The notes below the pieces were generated by a model, which had not been told where the DNA came from, searched no databases, and was given only the letters and a program-made list of their open reading frames with translations. A stretch of DNA of 64,000 nucleotides from Heterohyrax brucei (Eukaryota; Chordata; Mammalia; Hyracoidea; Procaviidae): the NCBI GenBank assembly GCA_028571685.1, contig CM053162.1, positions 47,712,851 through 47,776,850 of the forward strand, written 5' to 3'. This document shows, one piece after another, positions 20,801 to 32,324 of the stretch. Both the position numbers and the translations under genes were made by a program. Numbering within the stretch: position 1 is the stretch's first letter; each line of letters begins with the position of its first letter.

Positions 20801-22307
20801 AAGAAGAGGAAATGGGTGCAGAAAGGGAGGGGTCAAAGATTGCCAATCACAGTTATCTCTCGCGTCGTAATCTTTTATCAAACAGACCTTGTTTATACAT
20901 ACTTGAATTTGAAATCCAGTGTATTGTCAATCTGAGCCCTTTTATAATATTAATTCTACCTAGAATAATTATTTTCCCATACCCGCACCTGGAAAAACCA
21001 CAGACCTGAGGTGGTTCACTTTGTTTTCTCGGAAGAAAAGCCAACATGGCTGTGTGTGTTTAGGAAGAAGAAGGAAAATTGGTCCATCTCTCTTACCAAG
21101 GGAAACCAGTTAATCTTAGGCAAAACCCCGGTGTAAGGCAGAAAATGATACCACAGGAAGTATTTTTACCTTGTCAAGGTTAACAGCAGCTCTGCCCCCA
21201 ACCCAGCCCTGTTGTCTTCTTCACCAACATGCTTCACCAACATCATGGGCTGATGGGAGAATTTGACACAAACATTCAGGGTTAGCCCTATCTTATGGGG
21301 ATAGTGCCTAAACTGTTGAATGGGATTCTTCTAAATATTGTCTCAGGCAACCTTGGGATGAATTTAAACTAGAGAAAAGAAGTTTAAGATAGAAATTACC
21401 TTCTCTCTCTCTGTTTTCAAGACATACCATTCTAAATCAGAGTAGACAGGCAGTAAAATTCTTGATTTTGTTTAAAATTTCCTTTCATTGTAGAACAATA
21501 TCCTTGCTCTGAATTGGCAGAGAAGCCCTTTCCTTAATATAAGCCAAGACAGCCATAAACCAGGCCGACAGGTATAATGTGTTCAGAGTGTATTGTTATT
21601 TGTTGCTGGGAGGGCTTATACCACACAATTCACTTTAAACGGATGATCTCTAAATGCTTGGATTACATAGGGCTGTAAATTTAAACTCACCCAACTTGTC
21701 TTTGTTAGCACTACCTCTCCTTATAGATGGCTTGCCACTCTCACTGATACTACTGCCTGATTCTTTGATAGAGATTACAAAACAAAACAACCAACTTGAA
21801 TTAATTGGTGCCTTGGAACCTCCAGCTTTGGGACCATCCTTGGGAAAACCAGAAAGAGAGTGGAGCCCTATTGTCCAAGTCAGTACTGCAGGCTGGCTGG
21901 TAGCAGGAGAGTCATTTCTTGAGTTTAGGGAGAAGCAGGGTGTAAGTGATAAGCAGAGTGTCAATGATAGGAACTTAGAAGCAGAGACCTTGAGTTCAAA
22001 GCTATCTATGGATAGGAAGCTCTACCATCACTGAGTGAGGGACTTCAGATCTCACACAACTCTCTTCTTCACTGTTTATTTTTTCTCTTATTGAATGTGT
22101 AGTATTTTTACACAATAAAAGTTTTAAAATATAAAAATATATGTGCTACCAACTCTTGCTGTCTTCTTTGCCCTCATCCATTCTGCTGTCTTCTAGATCC
22201 TCTAGACAACCATTTTTATTAGTTTCTTATTGTTGTTGCTTTTTTCCTTTTTTTAAAAAAAAACACAAATAAGAGTATATATTGTTACTTCCTGAATGGA
22301 CAAAATT
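20801..22307. other. Non-coding stretch, no clear repeats
   Basis: A pair of overlapping opposite-strand frames at 21650-22034 (126 and 104 codons) mirror each other and have no domain. 22085-22145 is AT-rich with an aataaa. No gene or family is supported. Confidence 0.4.
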
Positions 22308-22607
22308 GTCTTGGAAGAAGTATAGCCAGAATGTTCCATAGAAGCAAGAATGGCAAGACTTGATAACTTGATGTGTTACCTAGAGGGACCGGTCCCTGGA
22401 GAAGGACATCATGCTTGGTAAAGTACAGGGCCAGTGAAAAAAGAGGAAGAACCTTAACAAGATGGATTGACAGAGTGGCTGCAACAATGGGCTCAAGCAT
22501 AACAATGATTATGAGGATGGCACAGAAATGGGCAGTGTTTTATTCTTTTATACTTAGGGTTCCTATGAGTAAGAGCTTACTCAGTGGCATCTAATAATAA
22601 CAACTTC
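22308..22607 (+). mobile_element. RTE (BovB-like) LINE 3' end
   Basis: tggaagaagtatagccagaa, ctggagaaggacatcatgct, tgcaacaatgggctcaagca and the end ggcatctaataataacaac match the other RTE tails at 50400-50700 and 58800-59110. The region encodes the worn C-terminus of the RTE protein and the 3'UTR. Heavily 5' truncated. Confidence 0.88.
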
Positions 22608-22639
22608 CCCCAAAGACATCGTAGTGTATACATTCTCTT

Positions 22640-22801
22640 GAACTTCACTTTTTTATTTTTCATTCACAATATCAGGATATAGATGTCCTCCTTATTTTTA
22701 TAGTTTCATATTATTCCATTGTGGGGATGTACCATTGTTTACTGAACCAGTAGCCAGTTGCATTGTTTCTAGCCTTTTGCTATTAAAAATAATGCCACAG
22801 T
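22640..22801 (-). mobile_element. LINE-1 3' region fragment
   Basis: The minus strand reads as the common old LINE-1 3' text (…aatggaataatatgaa, and caatgcaactggctactggt). It lies directly against the 5' part of a LINE-1 on the same strand. Confidence 0.65.
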
Positions 22802-23052
22802 GAGTAATTTGGCAAATGCATCCTGAGATTAGTATTGCCACACCTGCTCTTATTGTTAGCTTGGTATGTATTATTCCATCCTTTAATTTTCAGTTTGTTC
22901 TTATCTTTAAGTCTAAGGTGAGTTTCTTGTAAGCAACATATAGACGGGTTGTATCTTTTGATCCAAGATGTCACTCGTTGACTCTTTACTGGAGTGTTCA
23001 GTCCATTTACATGCAACACAATTATTGATAGGTATGTATTTAGTGCTGTCAT
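22783..23052 (-). pseudogene. LINE-1 ORF2 N-terminus (endonuclease), truncated
   Basis: The frame encodes Val-Asn-Gly-Leu-Asn early, then I-C-C-L-Q-E-T-H, the apurinic-endonuclease-like active-site motif with its catalytic Glu. It ends after about 80 codons of LINE-1 similarity, so the rest of the endonuclease, the reverse transcriptase and the Cys-rich end are absent at this place. Confidence 0.88.
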
Positions 23053-25450
23053 TTTGATGTTTTTATTTTTGTGTTGATGTTTTCTCTGTTGCTCTTACTA
23101 TTCTGTTTGGGACATTCTTCTTTATGGGTTGATTTTTCACCCTTTTCAGTGTTGGTTTTGTGTTTGTTGAGACTCCTGTACTACATTTCTTGATTTGAGA
23201 TGTTGTATGTTTACTGTGCTTTGTGGCTACTCCTCTGATCCCCCTTAATATTCTATGTTTAAACCCAATTTGAACTTCTATATATCTTATTAAGTCCCTC
23301 TCCATCTGGACAGACTATAACTACTGCAGTGTATCCCTTTTTTAATGTGATGGTATCATAGTTTTCATGATATGATCACTCAATCATTTCTTTTAGTATT
23401 ATAGCTTTGATTGTGTTTTGTACCTTCCCTAACTAAGTAGATTTCTGGATAATGTGTCCTGTACTGCCTCCTAAAATACAGAGTTAATGGTTTTGTTTTT
23501 CTAAGCTAGGAGCTTCTTTCAGTATTTCTTGTAGCTTTGGTTTGGTTTTTACAAAGTCTCTGAGTTTCTGTTTATCTGTGAATGTCTTAATTTCATTTTC
23601 ATATTTGAAAGGCAGTTTTGCAGGGTATATAATTCTTGGTTGGAAGTTTTTCTCCTTTAGGGCTTTGAATGTGTCACCCCACTGCCTCTGTGCCAGCATC
23701 ATTTCTGCTGAGGAGTCAGATGAAAGCCTACATGGCTTCCTTCTGAATGTTAGCTTTGTTTTGAGTCTTGCTGCTTTTAAGAGTTTCTGCTTATGTTTCA
23801 TTTTGTTAAGCTTGATTATAATATGTCTTATTGTCTTTATTTTGGGGTCTACATTGTGTGGCATTCAGTATACATCTTGGATATCTATGTTCTCTTCTTT
23901 CATAAATTCACGAAGGCTTTCTGTCAATAACTCAACAACAATACTCTTTGCGTTTTCTGGTTTCTCTCCCTGTTCAGAACCTCCAGTTAATTGTAGATTG
24001 TTCTTGATAGAATCCCCCATTTCTTAATCCTTCTTCATTTTTCTTGCTTCTTGTCTCTGATTTCTCTTCATAAATGCTGGTGTCTGTAGCTCTGCCGTCA
24101 AAGTCAGAAAGCCTACTTTCTAGTTACTCAATTCTGTTTTCTTGGCTTTGAATTGAATTGTCTCATTCTTTAATTTTGTTATTGATCTGTTGGATTTCAG
24201 AATGCTGGTCTTCCATCAGTTCAAACAGCTTGCTTAATTTTTCATTTTGCTCTGCTGTGTTTTGTATAACGTCTAGGAGTGCGCTATATGTAATCCTTTT
24301 GTATTTGAACTCTGATAGTTTCAGAAAGGCTTCTTCTTCTGGCCAGTTCTTTGGTTCTTTCCTTTGGGAGCTTTCTGGAGCCATGGTAGATTTTTCTTTA
24401 AGTATCTGGCCAGGCTTTGTTGCTTTTTGGTCATCTGGAGGTTGTTTAATTTCTCTGGTGTTGCCTTAACAGGATCTGAGGCACAGTCTGAGGAGGAAGG
24501 TAATCACCAGTCACCTCTATGTACTCCAGTGACTGGGCCCAGTGGAATCTTTGGGGTAGCAGGCTCCACCTCCTGGCTGACAAAGATACTGCTCTGCTTA
24601 TGGAGTCACTGGGGGGCATCATCTGACCCTATGCTGTGGGTCAGTAAAGACTGGAAGAGATGCTGTCAGGAGGCACTGCAGTTATTTCTCTAGGCAGTCT
24701 TATTTTGAAAGATAAAACCTATCTGACAATTTCCCAAATCAGTCAGGCTGTCAGGTGTGCAAGCCCCTCTTTCCAGCTGGCAATAGAGGCAACTGTGTAT
24801 GTGCTCCCAGATGCTGTGATCTGGTTTAAAGTATGCAAAGACTGCTGCCTTGCTGTCATCTGCTGCCAGGCCCCACCCCTAAGGCTACACATTGGTAAAC
24901 ACAACTTTTCTGCTAACAAAGTGCTCCCTGGGCTGGCATTGCCTCCCAACCTGGAAATTAGCCCCCGTTGAGACCTCTGTTTGGGTAACTCTGCCGCACA
25001 GTCAAACAAAATGGTTTCCTGCACAAGCTCTCCTGCCTGCTGTGAAATAACTGAATCAATGGCAGAGCTTTGGAAAGAGAGGGTGGAGGGGCCGAGGTGC
25101 TCAGAGTCCAGAGCCAGGCTCTCAAAATGTGGCTATTCCACCTTCTGATCATGTTAGCAGTGTGGCTGAGCTTAGCTGTCAGTTAAGTCCAAACCCTGCC
25201 TGCTGGCTAAGGCAAAGGAAGAAAAAGTTAAAAATGCCAGTTACTTTAAGTCTGCAAGAGCCAGCCATTCAGCAAGGGCAGGGGTCAGCAAAAGAGAAGT
25301 TTCCAGTTCAGTGGCATATAGTCTAAACTTACAGCCTTATGCCACATCCTAGGGCTCACTGTGTGTCCAGAAGTCACCATTTACCTATCAGTCAAGGCCC
25401 TAGCTTTCAGACGGAATTGAGGAGGTGTGTGTCTAGTCTGCTGTCTTGAC
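22802..25450 (-). mobile_element. LINE-1, 5' part (5'UTR, ORF1, start of ORF2)
   Basis: Read on the minus strand, 25450 to about 24385 is 5'UTR, 24384-23484 ORF1, 23480-23053 the inter-ORF region and 23052-22802 the N-terminal end of ORF2. Most LINE-1 copies lose the 5' end, whereas this one keeps it and lacks the body of ORF2. It is old: both ORFs are interrupted. The 161-codon plus-strand frame (23542-24027) is antisense to ORF1. Confidence 0.88.
23484..24384 (-). pseudogene. LINE-1 ORF1 (RNA-binding chaperone), broken
   Basis: The start at 24384 encodes a short charged N-terminus followed by a coiled-coil-like heptad region (leucine-rich, to 24163, where a stop lies). The C-terminal half reopens at 23864-23484 with the RNA-binding domain: R-Q-W-x-x-x-F-K-x-L-K-E-K-N, then P-R-I-I-Y-P-A-K-L and F-x-D-K-Q-K-L-R. 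These are conserved LINE-1 ORF1 signatures. ORF1p normally trimerises and binds LINE-1 RNA. This copy is split and cannot make the full protein. Confidence 0.88.
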
Positions 25451-25524
25451 TTTATGTCCTGGTAAATATATAACTATGTTTACTGGTATGCCTATTGGAT
25501 AGCTTTTCTGAGGCAAAGGATAAA

Positions 25525-25711
25525 TGCCTGTTGTCAATGAGTTGATTCTGACTCATAGAGACCCTATACAGAGTATAATGGCCCTATAGGGTTTCCAAGG
25601 CTATAATGTTTGTGGAAGCAGATTTCCACATCTTTTTCACTTGAGGTGGCTGGTGGGTTTGAACTGCTAAACTTTTGGTTGACAGCCAAGTTCTTAGTCC
25701 ACAGGCTCCTT
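25525..25711 (-). mobile_element. AfroSINE, long-middle subtype, 11-bp target duplication
   Basis: caaaggataaa is repeated at 25514-25524 and 25712-25722. The middle ggctataatgtttgtggaag cagatttccacatctttttc identifies the subtype, and it ends ccaagttcttagtccacagg. Confidence 0.93.
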
Positions 25712-25829
25712 CAAAGGATAAACACATCTGTAATTGTAGAAAATACTGCCAAATGCTTACCAAAGATGCCATGCCATTTTGCTATCCCACAAGCAACATA
25801 TATATTTACCCCCTCCACACAGTAAATCC

Positions 25830-26080
25830 TTTGATGTTAGGTGCCATGGAAGTCGTTCTTACTCATAATGACTGTATGTGCAGCCGAATCCTGCACAATG
25901 TACCTAATCCTGCACAATTCTCACAATTGTTTCTATGCTTGAGTCCACTGTTGGAGCCACTGTGCCAGGCTATCTCACTGAGGGTCTTCCTCTTTTTCAC
26001 TGACCCTCTGCTTGATGTTCTCCTCCAGGGACTGGTCCTGCCTGGTAACGTGGGACAAAATCTTGCTATCTCACGTTAAA
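25830..26080 (-). mobile_element. RTE LINE 3' end
   Basis: Minus-strand RTE tail: gatgttaggtgccatggaag, tgcttgagtccactgttgga, tgagggtcttcctctttttc and ctccagggactggtcctgcc. A short direct repeat (aatcctgcacaat, near 25888 and 25909) lies inside. Confidence 0.82.
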
Positions 26081-26129
26081 ACAGATTTTAAGAAAGGATT
26101 TTGTGAAATCTGTTATTGTATTTACCTGC

Positions 26130-26345
26130 AGGTAGTACAATACAGTGGTTGAGAGGCTAGCGTGGACTTGGGAGTCAGATAATCCTGTATTTGAATCTAG
26201 CTTTGCCATTTACTCACTTGTTACATCAGGCTAGTTTAGGCCCCCTGTTGAGCCTCAGTTTCCTCAGTTGTAGAATACCTAAGTCCTTGGGTGACTGAAT
26301 GGATTAAATGAGTCTTTGGATGTAAAATGCTCAGATAGAATAGAC
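26130..26345 (+). mobile_element. MIR relic
   Basis: Complete MIR order: tacagtggttgagaggctag, ttgaatctagctttgccatt, gagcctcagtttcctcagtt, tggattaaatgagtctttgg. One of the best-preserved MIRs in the window. Confidence 0.87.
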
Positions 26346-26744
26346 AGCAACGGTAGCTGTTTATTGCTGTTAGACAGTTTCAAGTTGACTTCCTAGTTGG
26401 TGTCTCCAGGGCCTGGGACAATACCGGTCTTGTAATAGTTGCTCAGTAAGTATGTACTGTTTGAATACTGCAAGGACAACAGTGAGGATGCTTTTTGCTC
26501 TTTTCACTGTATGTCCTTTTCATGATGCTCTCCGGGCAATTCTTTTTCTGATCTGTCTCAAGATTAATTGTACTTCTAAGAGATGATTTGATTTTATCTT
26601 ATGGACACTAGATTGTGTTATGACTTGCATTTTCCTCTCTCCACTGTGGTTACTAGAAAGCTCAGAGCCAACTTTACTATTCTCCTCTAACTAGTATCCA
26701 GAACCATTATGGCTGACATATAATAAACCAACGTCCCTCAAAGC
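26346..26744. other. Non-coding, possible L2 tail
   Basis: 26395-26465 (gggcctgggacaataccggt then gctcagtaagtatgtactgt) looks like an L2/MIR3 end. The remainder shows no family or gene. Confidence 0.4.
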
Positions 26745-26880
26745 TGGCTACACACTAAAGGGTGTTTTAAAAATTCTGATATGCAGCAGCATCTCATATA
26801 AATTAAACCAGAATTTCTGGGGATGGTATTTAGATGTCAGTACTTTCTGAAGTTCTTCAGGAGATTTCATTGTATGGAGA
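26745..26880 (+). mobile_element. hAT-Charlie-type DNA transposon relic (weak)
   Basis: aaattctgatatgcagcagc and accagaatttctggggatgg are in the order seen in MER-type hAT repeats. The subfamily is not resolvable by eye. Confidence 0.4.
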
Positions 26881-26910
26881 AAGTTGTGAACAGGTATTCT
26901 AAACTACCAT

Positions 26911-27175
26911 TGTTGCTGTTAATGGCTATCAAGTTGGCCTCCACTCGTAGTCATCCCATGTACAACGAGATCAGGTGGTTGTGGCCCATAGGTTTCCTAA
27001 AGGTTGATTTCAGAAGCAGATTGCAGGGTCTTTCTTCCTAGCCCATTGAGAAGTTCTGCTGAAATCTGCTCACCATCATAGCACACAAGCCTTCACTGAC
27101 TGAGGGGTGGTGGCTGGGGGACACACGCATTGGCCAGGAATTGAACTCAAGTTTCCGATAGGCCTCCTAAAAAAA
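26911..27175 (-). mobile_element. Long SINE with worn tRNA-Gly-like head
   Basis: Tail side begins gctatcaagttggcctccac and the middle has cagaagcagattgcagggtc, as in AfroSINEs. It then runs on as agcacacaagccttcactga and gcattggccaggaattgaac, which equals the 3' half (box B side) of a tRNA-Gly gene. The 5' half of the tRNA-like head is missing. The same architecture is more complete at 54840-55100. Confidence 0.75.
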
Positions 27176-27384
27176 CAAATATTATTCCTGCTTTTTCTAA
27201 TTTTCTCTATCCTTGTTTTTCTTTTCATGGTGGTGAAGATTCCTTCTGTCATTTCCTCCCTTTCTCCTTTTACCTTCCACGTGGAAAATAGAACCTGACT
27301 TCCTATAGGTCACCAACAACAGGGTGAGCTGAAATAACAAGGCTGAGGGACAGGGAAGGAAATTAGATTTTTTGAAAACAGCCA

Positions 27385-27500
27385 CTCATTCATTTATGCA
27401 TGTGTCATTCGTTCATATTCAACAACTATTTATGTGGAGCTCTGGACTCTGCTGTTTGGTGGATGGCAATCACTCCTGTATTTGGTGAAAATGCTAAGCG
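27385..27500 (-). mobile_element. L2/MIR-type relic
   Basis: cactcattcatttatgcatg and attcaacaactatttatgtg are typical of the ends of L2/MIR3. Short and worn. Confidence 0.5.
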
Positions 27501-28290
27501 AGGTTGTTTCCTAGTGAATATGGTTTTTAGGTGTATCATCTCAAAGTATCTTAAAGGAGCTGTGCTTCTGACCTTTCTTTTACCCTCTGAGGAGGAGCTT
27601 GGTGGCTACCCAGAGACACATCCTGAAGTGCCCTGGTAGGGTGTGGTCAAGAACGGAGCAGCTGTCAATCACCAGAAGGCATGTTGGCCCCAGGAAAGGC
27701 AAGTGTTTGCAGGATGAGGCATCGAGGGTATGTTGGCTTATGTCTCTCATCACTCGAGCAATTCCTTTGTCAGATGAAGAGGTAGCAGCTGACGGCATTA
27801 GCAGAAGCAATCTTGGGCCTAAGCTCCTGGTGACTGCAGCCGACTTCCACAGAGGGCTGGCAGTCTGGGCGTGGGCTGAGGGGAGAAGCAGGGGAGAACT
27901 AGAGACAGTCCTAAACGAAGACCCCCCTTGAGTGGAGCCCCATTTTCATGGCAGCACATTTTCCTCCGTTGCTGCATATAGACTCCGAGGAATATCATCG
28001 TCCAGCAGTGACCGTACTGGCCAGCCGCAAGCCGGAGAGAGTGCAGCAAAGCAAGGCAGTGTCCGAACACCTCTCGTCACACGCTTGCTTTAAAATTCAC
28101 TGACACACTTCTCTAGGCCCAGGAGAGCCCTTTATAGAACACAGAAGAGTGAGAAAGAGAATGTTATACCTAAAAAGTATTCAAAGACACTTGTCATAGC
28201 AAAGGCCATCTTCCTGGCATTTCTGCATTGTGGAGAGTCTGTAGATTCCAGACTGGAGGGCTGCTCTTGTGAAAACAAAGATTCCCTTAA
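27501..28290. other. Non-repetitive, moderately GC-rich non-coding DNA
   Basis: Frames of 110 and 83 codons (27599-27931 +, 27819-28070 -) overlap on opposite strands without motif. CpG dinucleotides are slightly more frequent at 27730-28080 than around. No repeat family is seen, so it may be unique or conserved DNA. Confidence 0.4.
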
Positions 28291-28453
28291 AAGGAAAAAC
28301 AACCTATTGCTGTCTAGTTGGTTCTGACTCATAGTGACCCTATAGGACAAAGTATAACTGCCTCATGGGTTTCCAAGGAGCTCCTGGTGGATTTGAACTG
28401 CTGACCTTTTGGTTTGCAGCCCAGTTCTTAACCACTACACCACTAGGGTGTCC
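28291..28453 (-). mobile_element. AfroSINE
   Basis: Near full length, from aacctattgctgtctagttg to ccactacaccactagggtg. aagattcccttaa (28278) and aagattccttaag (28454) are a slightly worn target duplication. Confidence 0.9.
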
Positions 28454-28534
28454 AAGATTCCTTAAGTATCTTGAAACTGTTACTGAATTCAGGACTAAGG
28501 ACAATTTGAATTTTGTATCAGAGGCCAAGATCCG

Positions 28535-28946
28535 TGGGTGGCACAAAGGTACTGGTGTGGTGGTTAAGCACTGGGGTACTAACTGACAGGTCAGTGGTTT
28601 GAACCTACCCATCACTCCAGAGGAGAACTATCTGGAGATCTATTTGCTCCATAAACATTCAAAAACCTGTAGCCAGAGGGAAGAGTTAGTTCAGACTCAT
28701 AGTGACCCTGTAGGACATAGTACAGTTGCTCCATAGGGTTTCCAAGGCTGTATTGTAATCTTTATGGAAGCTGACTGCCACATCTTTCTCTTTGGAGGAC
28801 TAGTGGGTTGGTTCTTAGTAACTGAGCGTTTTTGCCACTACACCACCAGGGTCCCTCCAGCCTAGAAAATTCTGTGGGGGAGGTTCTACTCAGTCATATG
28901 TGATGCTATGAATTGGAAATCGACTCTAAGTCACCTAACAACAGTA
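28535..28946 (+). mobile_element. AfroSINE split by another SINE
   Basis: 28535-28675 has gtggtggttaagcactgggg and gtcagtggtttgaacctacc. 28858-28946 continues it with cctagaaaattctgtggggg, tctactcagtcatatgtgat and the end agtcacctaacaac. The end resembles the RTE tail more than other SINE copies do. Confidence 0.75.
28676..28857 (-). mobile_element. AfroSINE nested in the plus-strand SINE
   Basis: ttcagactcatagtgaccct, gttgctccatagggtttcca aggctgtattgtaatc and ccactacaccaccagggtcc mark a long-middle copy in the opposite direction. Boundaries are not sharp because no clear target duplication survives. Confidence 0.82.
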
Positions 28947-29068
28947 TTATATATCAGGCATATACATACCAAGAAAACAATGGCAGTAAGAACCCCCCCC
29001 TCCTTTTTTAAAGAAACCCCTATAGAGCAGTTCTGCTCTAATACTTTGGGTCACCATGAATCAGCCTG
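28947..29068 (+). mobile_element. Possible AfroSINE scrap
   Basis: ctatagagcagttctgctct and ggtcaccatgaatcag (29020-29060) match the SINE body over two short blocks only. A run of eight C lies at 28993-29000. Confidence 0.4.
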
Positions 29069-31935
29069 GGTCTGTTAGAAGCCTTATCTTGGATCTGGAG
29101 CTTGGCTGCCCCCTCCCCTGCCTCCCGGCAGCAGCTAGGAGGGGGAGGCAAGCAAGCTGCACAGCCCACTTGCACTGGGTCGCACCTTCGCAGCAGGCAC
29201 CCCTGCCAAGGTGGAAAAGCCCGAGAAACTCCTCAGTGGGTGCAATTACGTGGGAGGAAATGGAATAGACTCTCTCCACTCGAGTCTCCTCAGGAAGCAT
29301 GCTTCTTCCCTACTCTCGTTTTTTTCTCATTTTCAGTACTTCTGTGTGCAGGCAAAGACTTTATGTTGTTAAAAATGAAGTTAGAGCCGACAGGAAAAAG
29401 AGGAGCCATTCTGGCCCAAGATGACACAGAAAAAAAGGTGGAAATCGGTGGCAGCCTCAGGTTTGCGTAGCTGGAGTCAGAATCTCCCAGGTAAACAAAC
29501 AGAACAGGGCACATGTCTTCGGTGCCTACCAGTGTGTCTGTGAAAGAATTCTGGGCCAGGGCTACTCAGAGACCCCACAACTGTGCCCCCCACCGGGTGC
29601 GGCTCAGACTCCACGCCACGTCCACCGTCAGGTCCCTCTCTCCACTTCCCAGGTACCACGACAAAGCATGCATTCTTCCCCATTTCTGAAGGGATTTATA
29701 CTCTTTGGAGGAGCAGGTTTCAGTCGAAGCGTTTTGTCCAAAATAAAAGGCATAAATAAAGGCAGCACAGCCTGGCTACGTGGTGGAGGCTGTTGCAGTT
29801 CAGATTAGTGGGCCTCGGGGGTGAGGGAAAATACGGGGTGACAGGTGAGAAGGGCCTTTCTGTGCATCCTAAGTGGTTCCAGTAACCTCAGATGAACGTG
29901 GACCAGAGCACACTCATGTTTCCTTTACTGAGGGGCAAGCGAGAACCCAAGAGAAAGCCTCCAAGAGGGTACCCCTTTTCCCCTGACACAAAGTTGTCTG
30001 CGCCACTTAGCTAGGCTTTGCCCCCAAATGATCTAAACACTAACTTTCATGCTGAAGTAAGGAAGTGTTTATGACTGGAAACTTGAACTTGGAATGTGGT
30101 CTTTTCTGGCCCAGGGTATTTCTAATGTGCCTCCCTGCATAAAATGGCCTTTCTTTGTTCCATCAGAGGCCTCTTGATTGAGAGGGAGAGCAGTGGTTAG
30201 CGCTACCCCTGAGGTGGGAGATATGGTCTGGTTGAGTCTGTGAGCCACTGGTGTGACTTGGAACAACTCAGACTTTCTAGGCCACCCATAAGAGTATCAG
30301 TCCTTTCCACCTCAAGATATTTTCTGTAATCAAGTGTGTTATTAATTCGAGGCCATTCTTTCTCTGTAGTTTACATAGAAAGGAAGCAGAGTTGTGGTAA
30401 AAAGAAACCCGGAGCAGCCAAAACACACATACACAAAACCCCTCAGCATCTTTGAGTTGGGTTTTGCTTGTCAGAAAGTGCTGTTAAAGGACAGCTTGAT
30501 TTTTCTTTTTGCAGCTTGCCTGCAAATGGCACTTGAACTAAAATATTCCCTTTCATCTTTGTGACAGAAATATGATTCAGTAATTCTTTGTGAAAATGTA
30601 GATGATACGCTGCTGTACTTACAGTGAGTTAGGTTTAAGTGGCAAATGCCTACTGATAAAGACCTAATTAAAGACACAATAGCAGTGGGAGGTCATTATA
30701 GTAATTACAGCCCCGGCTTTATTGTTGGGGCCTGGGAGTGGATTGTAGCGGCACGTTAACACAACGTAGTGTCTTCGTTTGATGAGGCAGTGATCTGATT
30801 CTGTGTACTTATACTTTCATTTACTGTGGGACGGATGCTTTCTGTCAATGCCCTGGTTCCACTCAATTTTAGCAGTAGACTTTGCGCCTTATTTAAAATA
30901 TCCGATAAAATAAATCAGTAGACTTATATGGGATGTTCTGTTTCATCTTTTTCTGCACAAATATTAGACTGGCAGCAGTGGTTTGCGAAGAATTAGGAAG
31001 GTCCCTGGAACTTCTTTTATCAATGCAAATCCATAATCCTTACTTGAGGACATTCTGAGACCTGGAAAAGCAGAAAGTTGTGAGGCCAGAGACTTTCTGT
31101 TTCCTTGGAATGGAGCAATGGGTGGTGCAGGTGTAAAGGGCTGGAATGGCCTGACTTTGGGGTGTTTTTGTGTGTGTATAAAGCTGTTGTCTCTCATTTC
31201 TGAGTACAGAAGTGGAGCTCTCAGCACCTTCTGGGCACCCATGCCTCCAGGTCCCCCCAAGGTCACTGTCACTTATTTTGAGGGCATTGGTCCTGGGCAG
31301 ATCACAGGCAAAGTACCTTTGAGCATTTAAAGACACACCTTTGCCAGACTTGGAAGACAGGGGTGGGGCTCTGAACTGAGTTTCTTCTCACATGGGTTGG
31401 CACATCATCAATGTGATTTCAGAATTATCTCCAGTGTAACATGGGGAGGGAGTTACATTAAACAGGACGGGGGATCAAGATGTCAATACAATACTTCTTT
31501 GAAATCTAGGATAAGTAATTTGTGAGTTATCAGGCTGTCAGCTGGTCAGTGGAAGGTGTAGAAGGTTTTGTCTTGTAACCACAATCACTCTTTTTTATTT
31601 ATTCATTGCCTGACTGTTAGCTTGCCTAGTGATTATCCAATTAAGCATTTATGCCACTGACCAGGGCTAATGATACATATGGGACAAATATACTGAGACT
31701 CGTGGAATCTGATTTTAGGTTATCCAGGAGATGCATCTCAAAGTATCCCCCTCACTGTTCTGTTGCTGAAGCTGGAAGTTGTCCCAGTAGCAATGATTTC
31801 TTTGAGTTACTTTAGCAGCTATGAATACCCTTAATATGATCTCTGGTATGGCTAGCAAAAGGCTCTGTAATTCTGTCACAGCAGTTCTAGGCCATTAATG
31901 CTCACATGAAATTAAATGGGATCTCCCACATGTTC
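29069..31935. other. Longest repeat-poor stretch of the window
   Basis: Almost 2.9 kb without a recognisable interspersed repeat. 29100-29660 is GC-richer. Frames up to 122 codons (29102-29470) have no domain and are matched by opposite-strand frames. 30655-30800 has homeobox-type taatta, ctaattaaag and a Sox-like attgttg. Repeat depletion is often seen around conserved regulatory DNA, which is inference here. Confidence 0.5.
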
Positions 31936-32324
31936 TCTTGAGGTCCTGATCTGGAGACTTCTTGAGCTTGGCTAGTTCTTGACCTCGATTATTGGCTGAT
32001 GGCCACTCCACTTGGCTCTTGGATTCTTATGGCCTATTGGTTGGAACTCATGCTGGCTTTGCCTGACTAAATAATCTGTTGCCTCCTGTGACTTTGGTAA
32101 GTGGCTGTAACTGCTCTGGCAACCACCTCTCCAGCAAGATCTAGGCTTGGGTTTTACCATATTTCCTCCAATGTTCAGTATCTTGGTTTAATATGCCAGT
32201 GGTCCTCAAAGGAATGGCTCTTCTGCCTCGAATCCTTTGAGGTATTAAGTCTCAGATGGGGTGAGGGTGGGTCCTGGCTGGTAGATAGGAGAGAGAATAT
32301 TGAACAGTTGGTGATTTTAACACT
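31936..32324. other. Non-coding lead-in to LINE-1
   Basis: No gene or assigned family. A frame of 78 codons lies here without motif. The LINE-1 begins at about 32325. Confidence 0.35.

Noticed and set aside
21650-22034. 126-codon (+) and 104-codon (-) overlapping frames
   Set aside because: Mirror frames in non-repetitive DNA without any recognisable motif. Length is within chance for 64 kb.
23542-24027. 161-codon plus-strand open frame
   Set aside because: It is exactly antisense to LINE-1 ORF1 and uses its reading-frame bias. No independent motif.
29102-29470. 122-codon frame in GC-richer DNA
   Set aside because: Higher GC lowers stop frequency. Opposite-strand frames are equally open. 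No motif.
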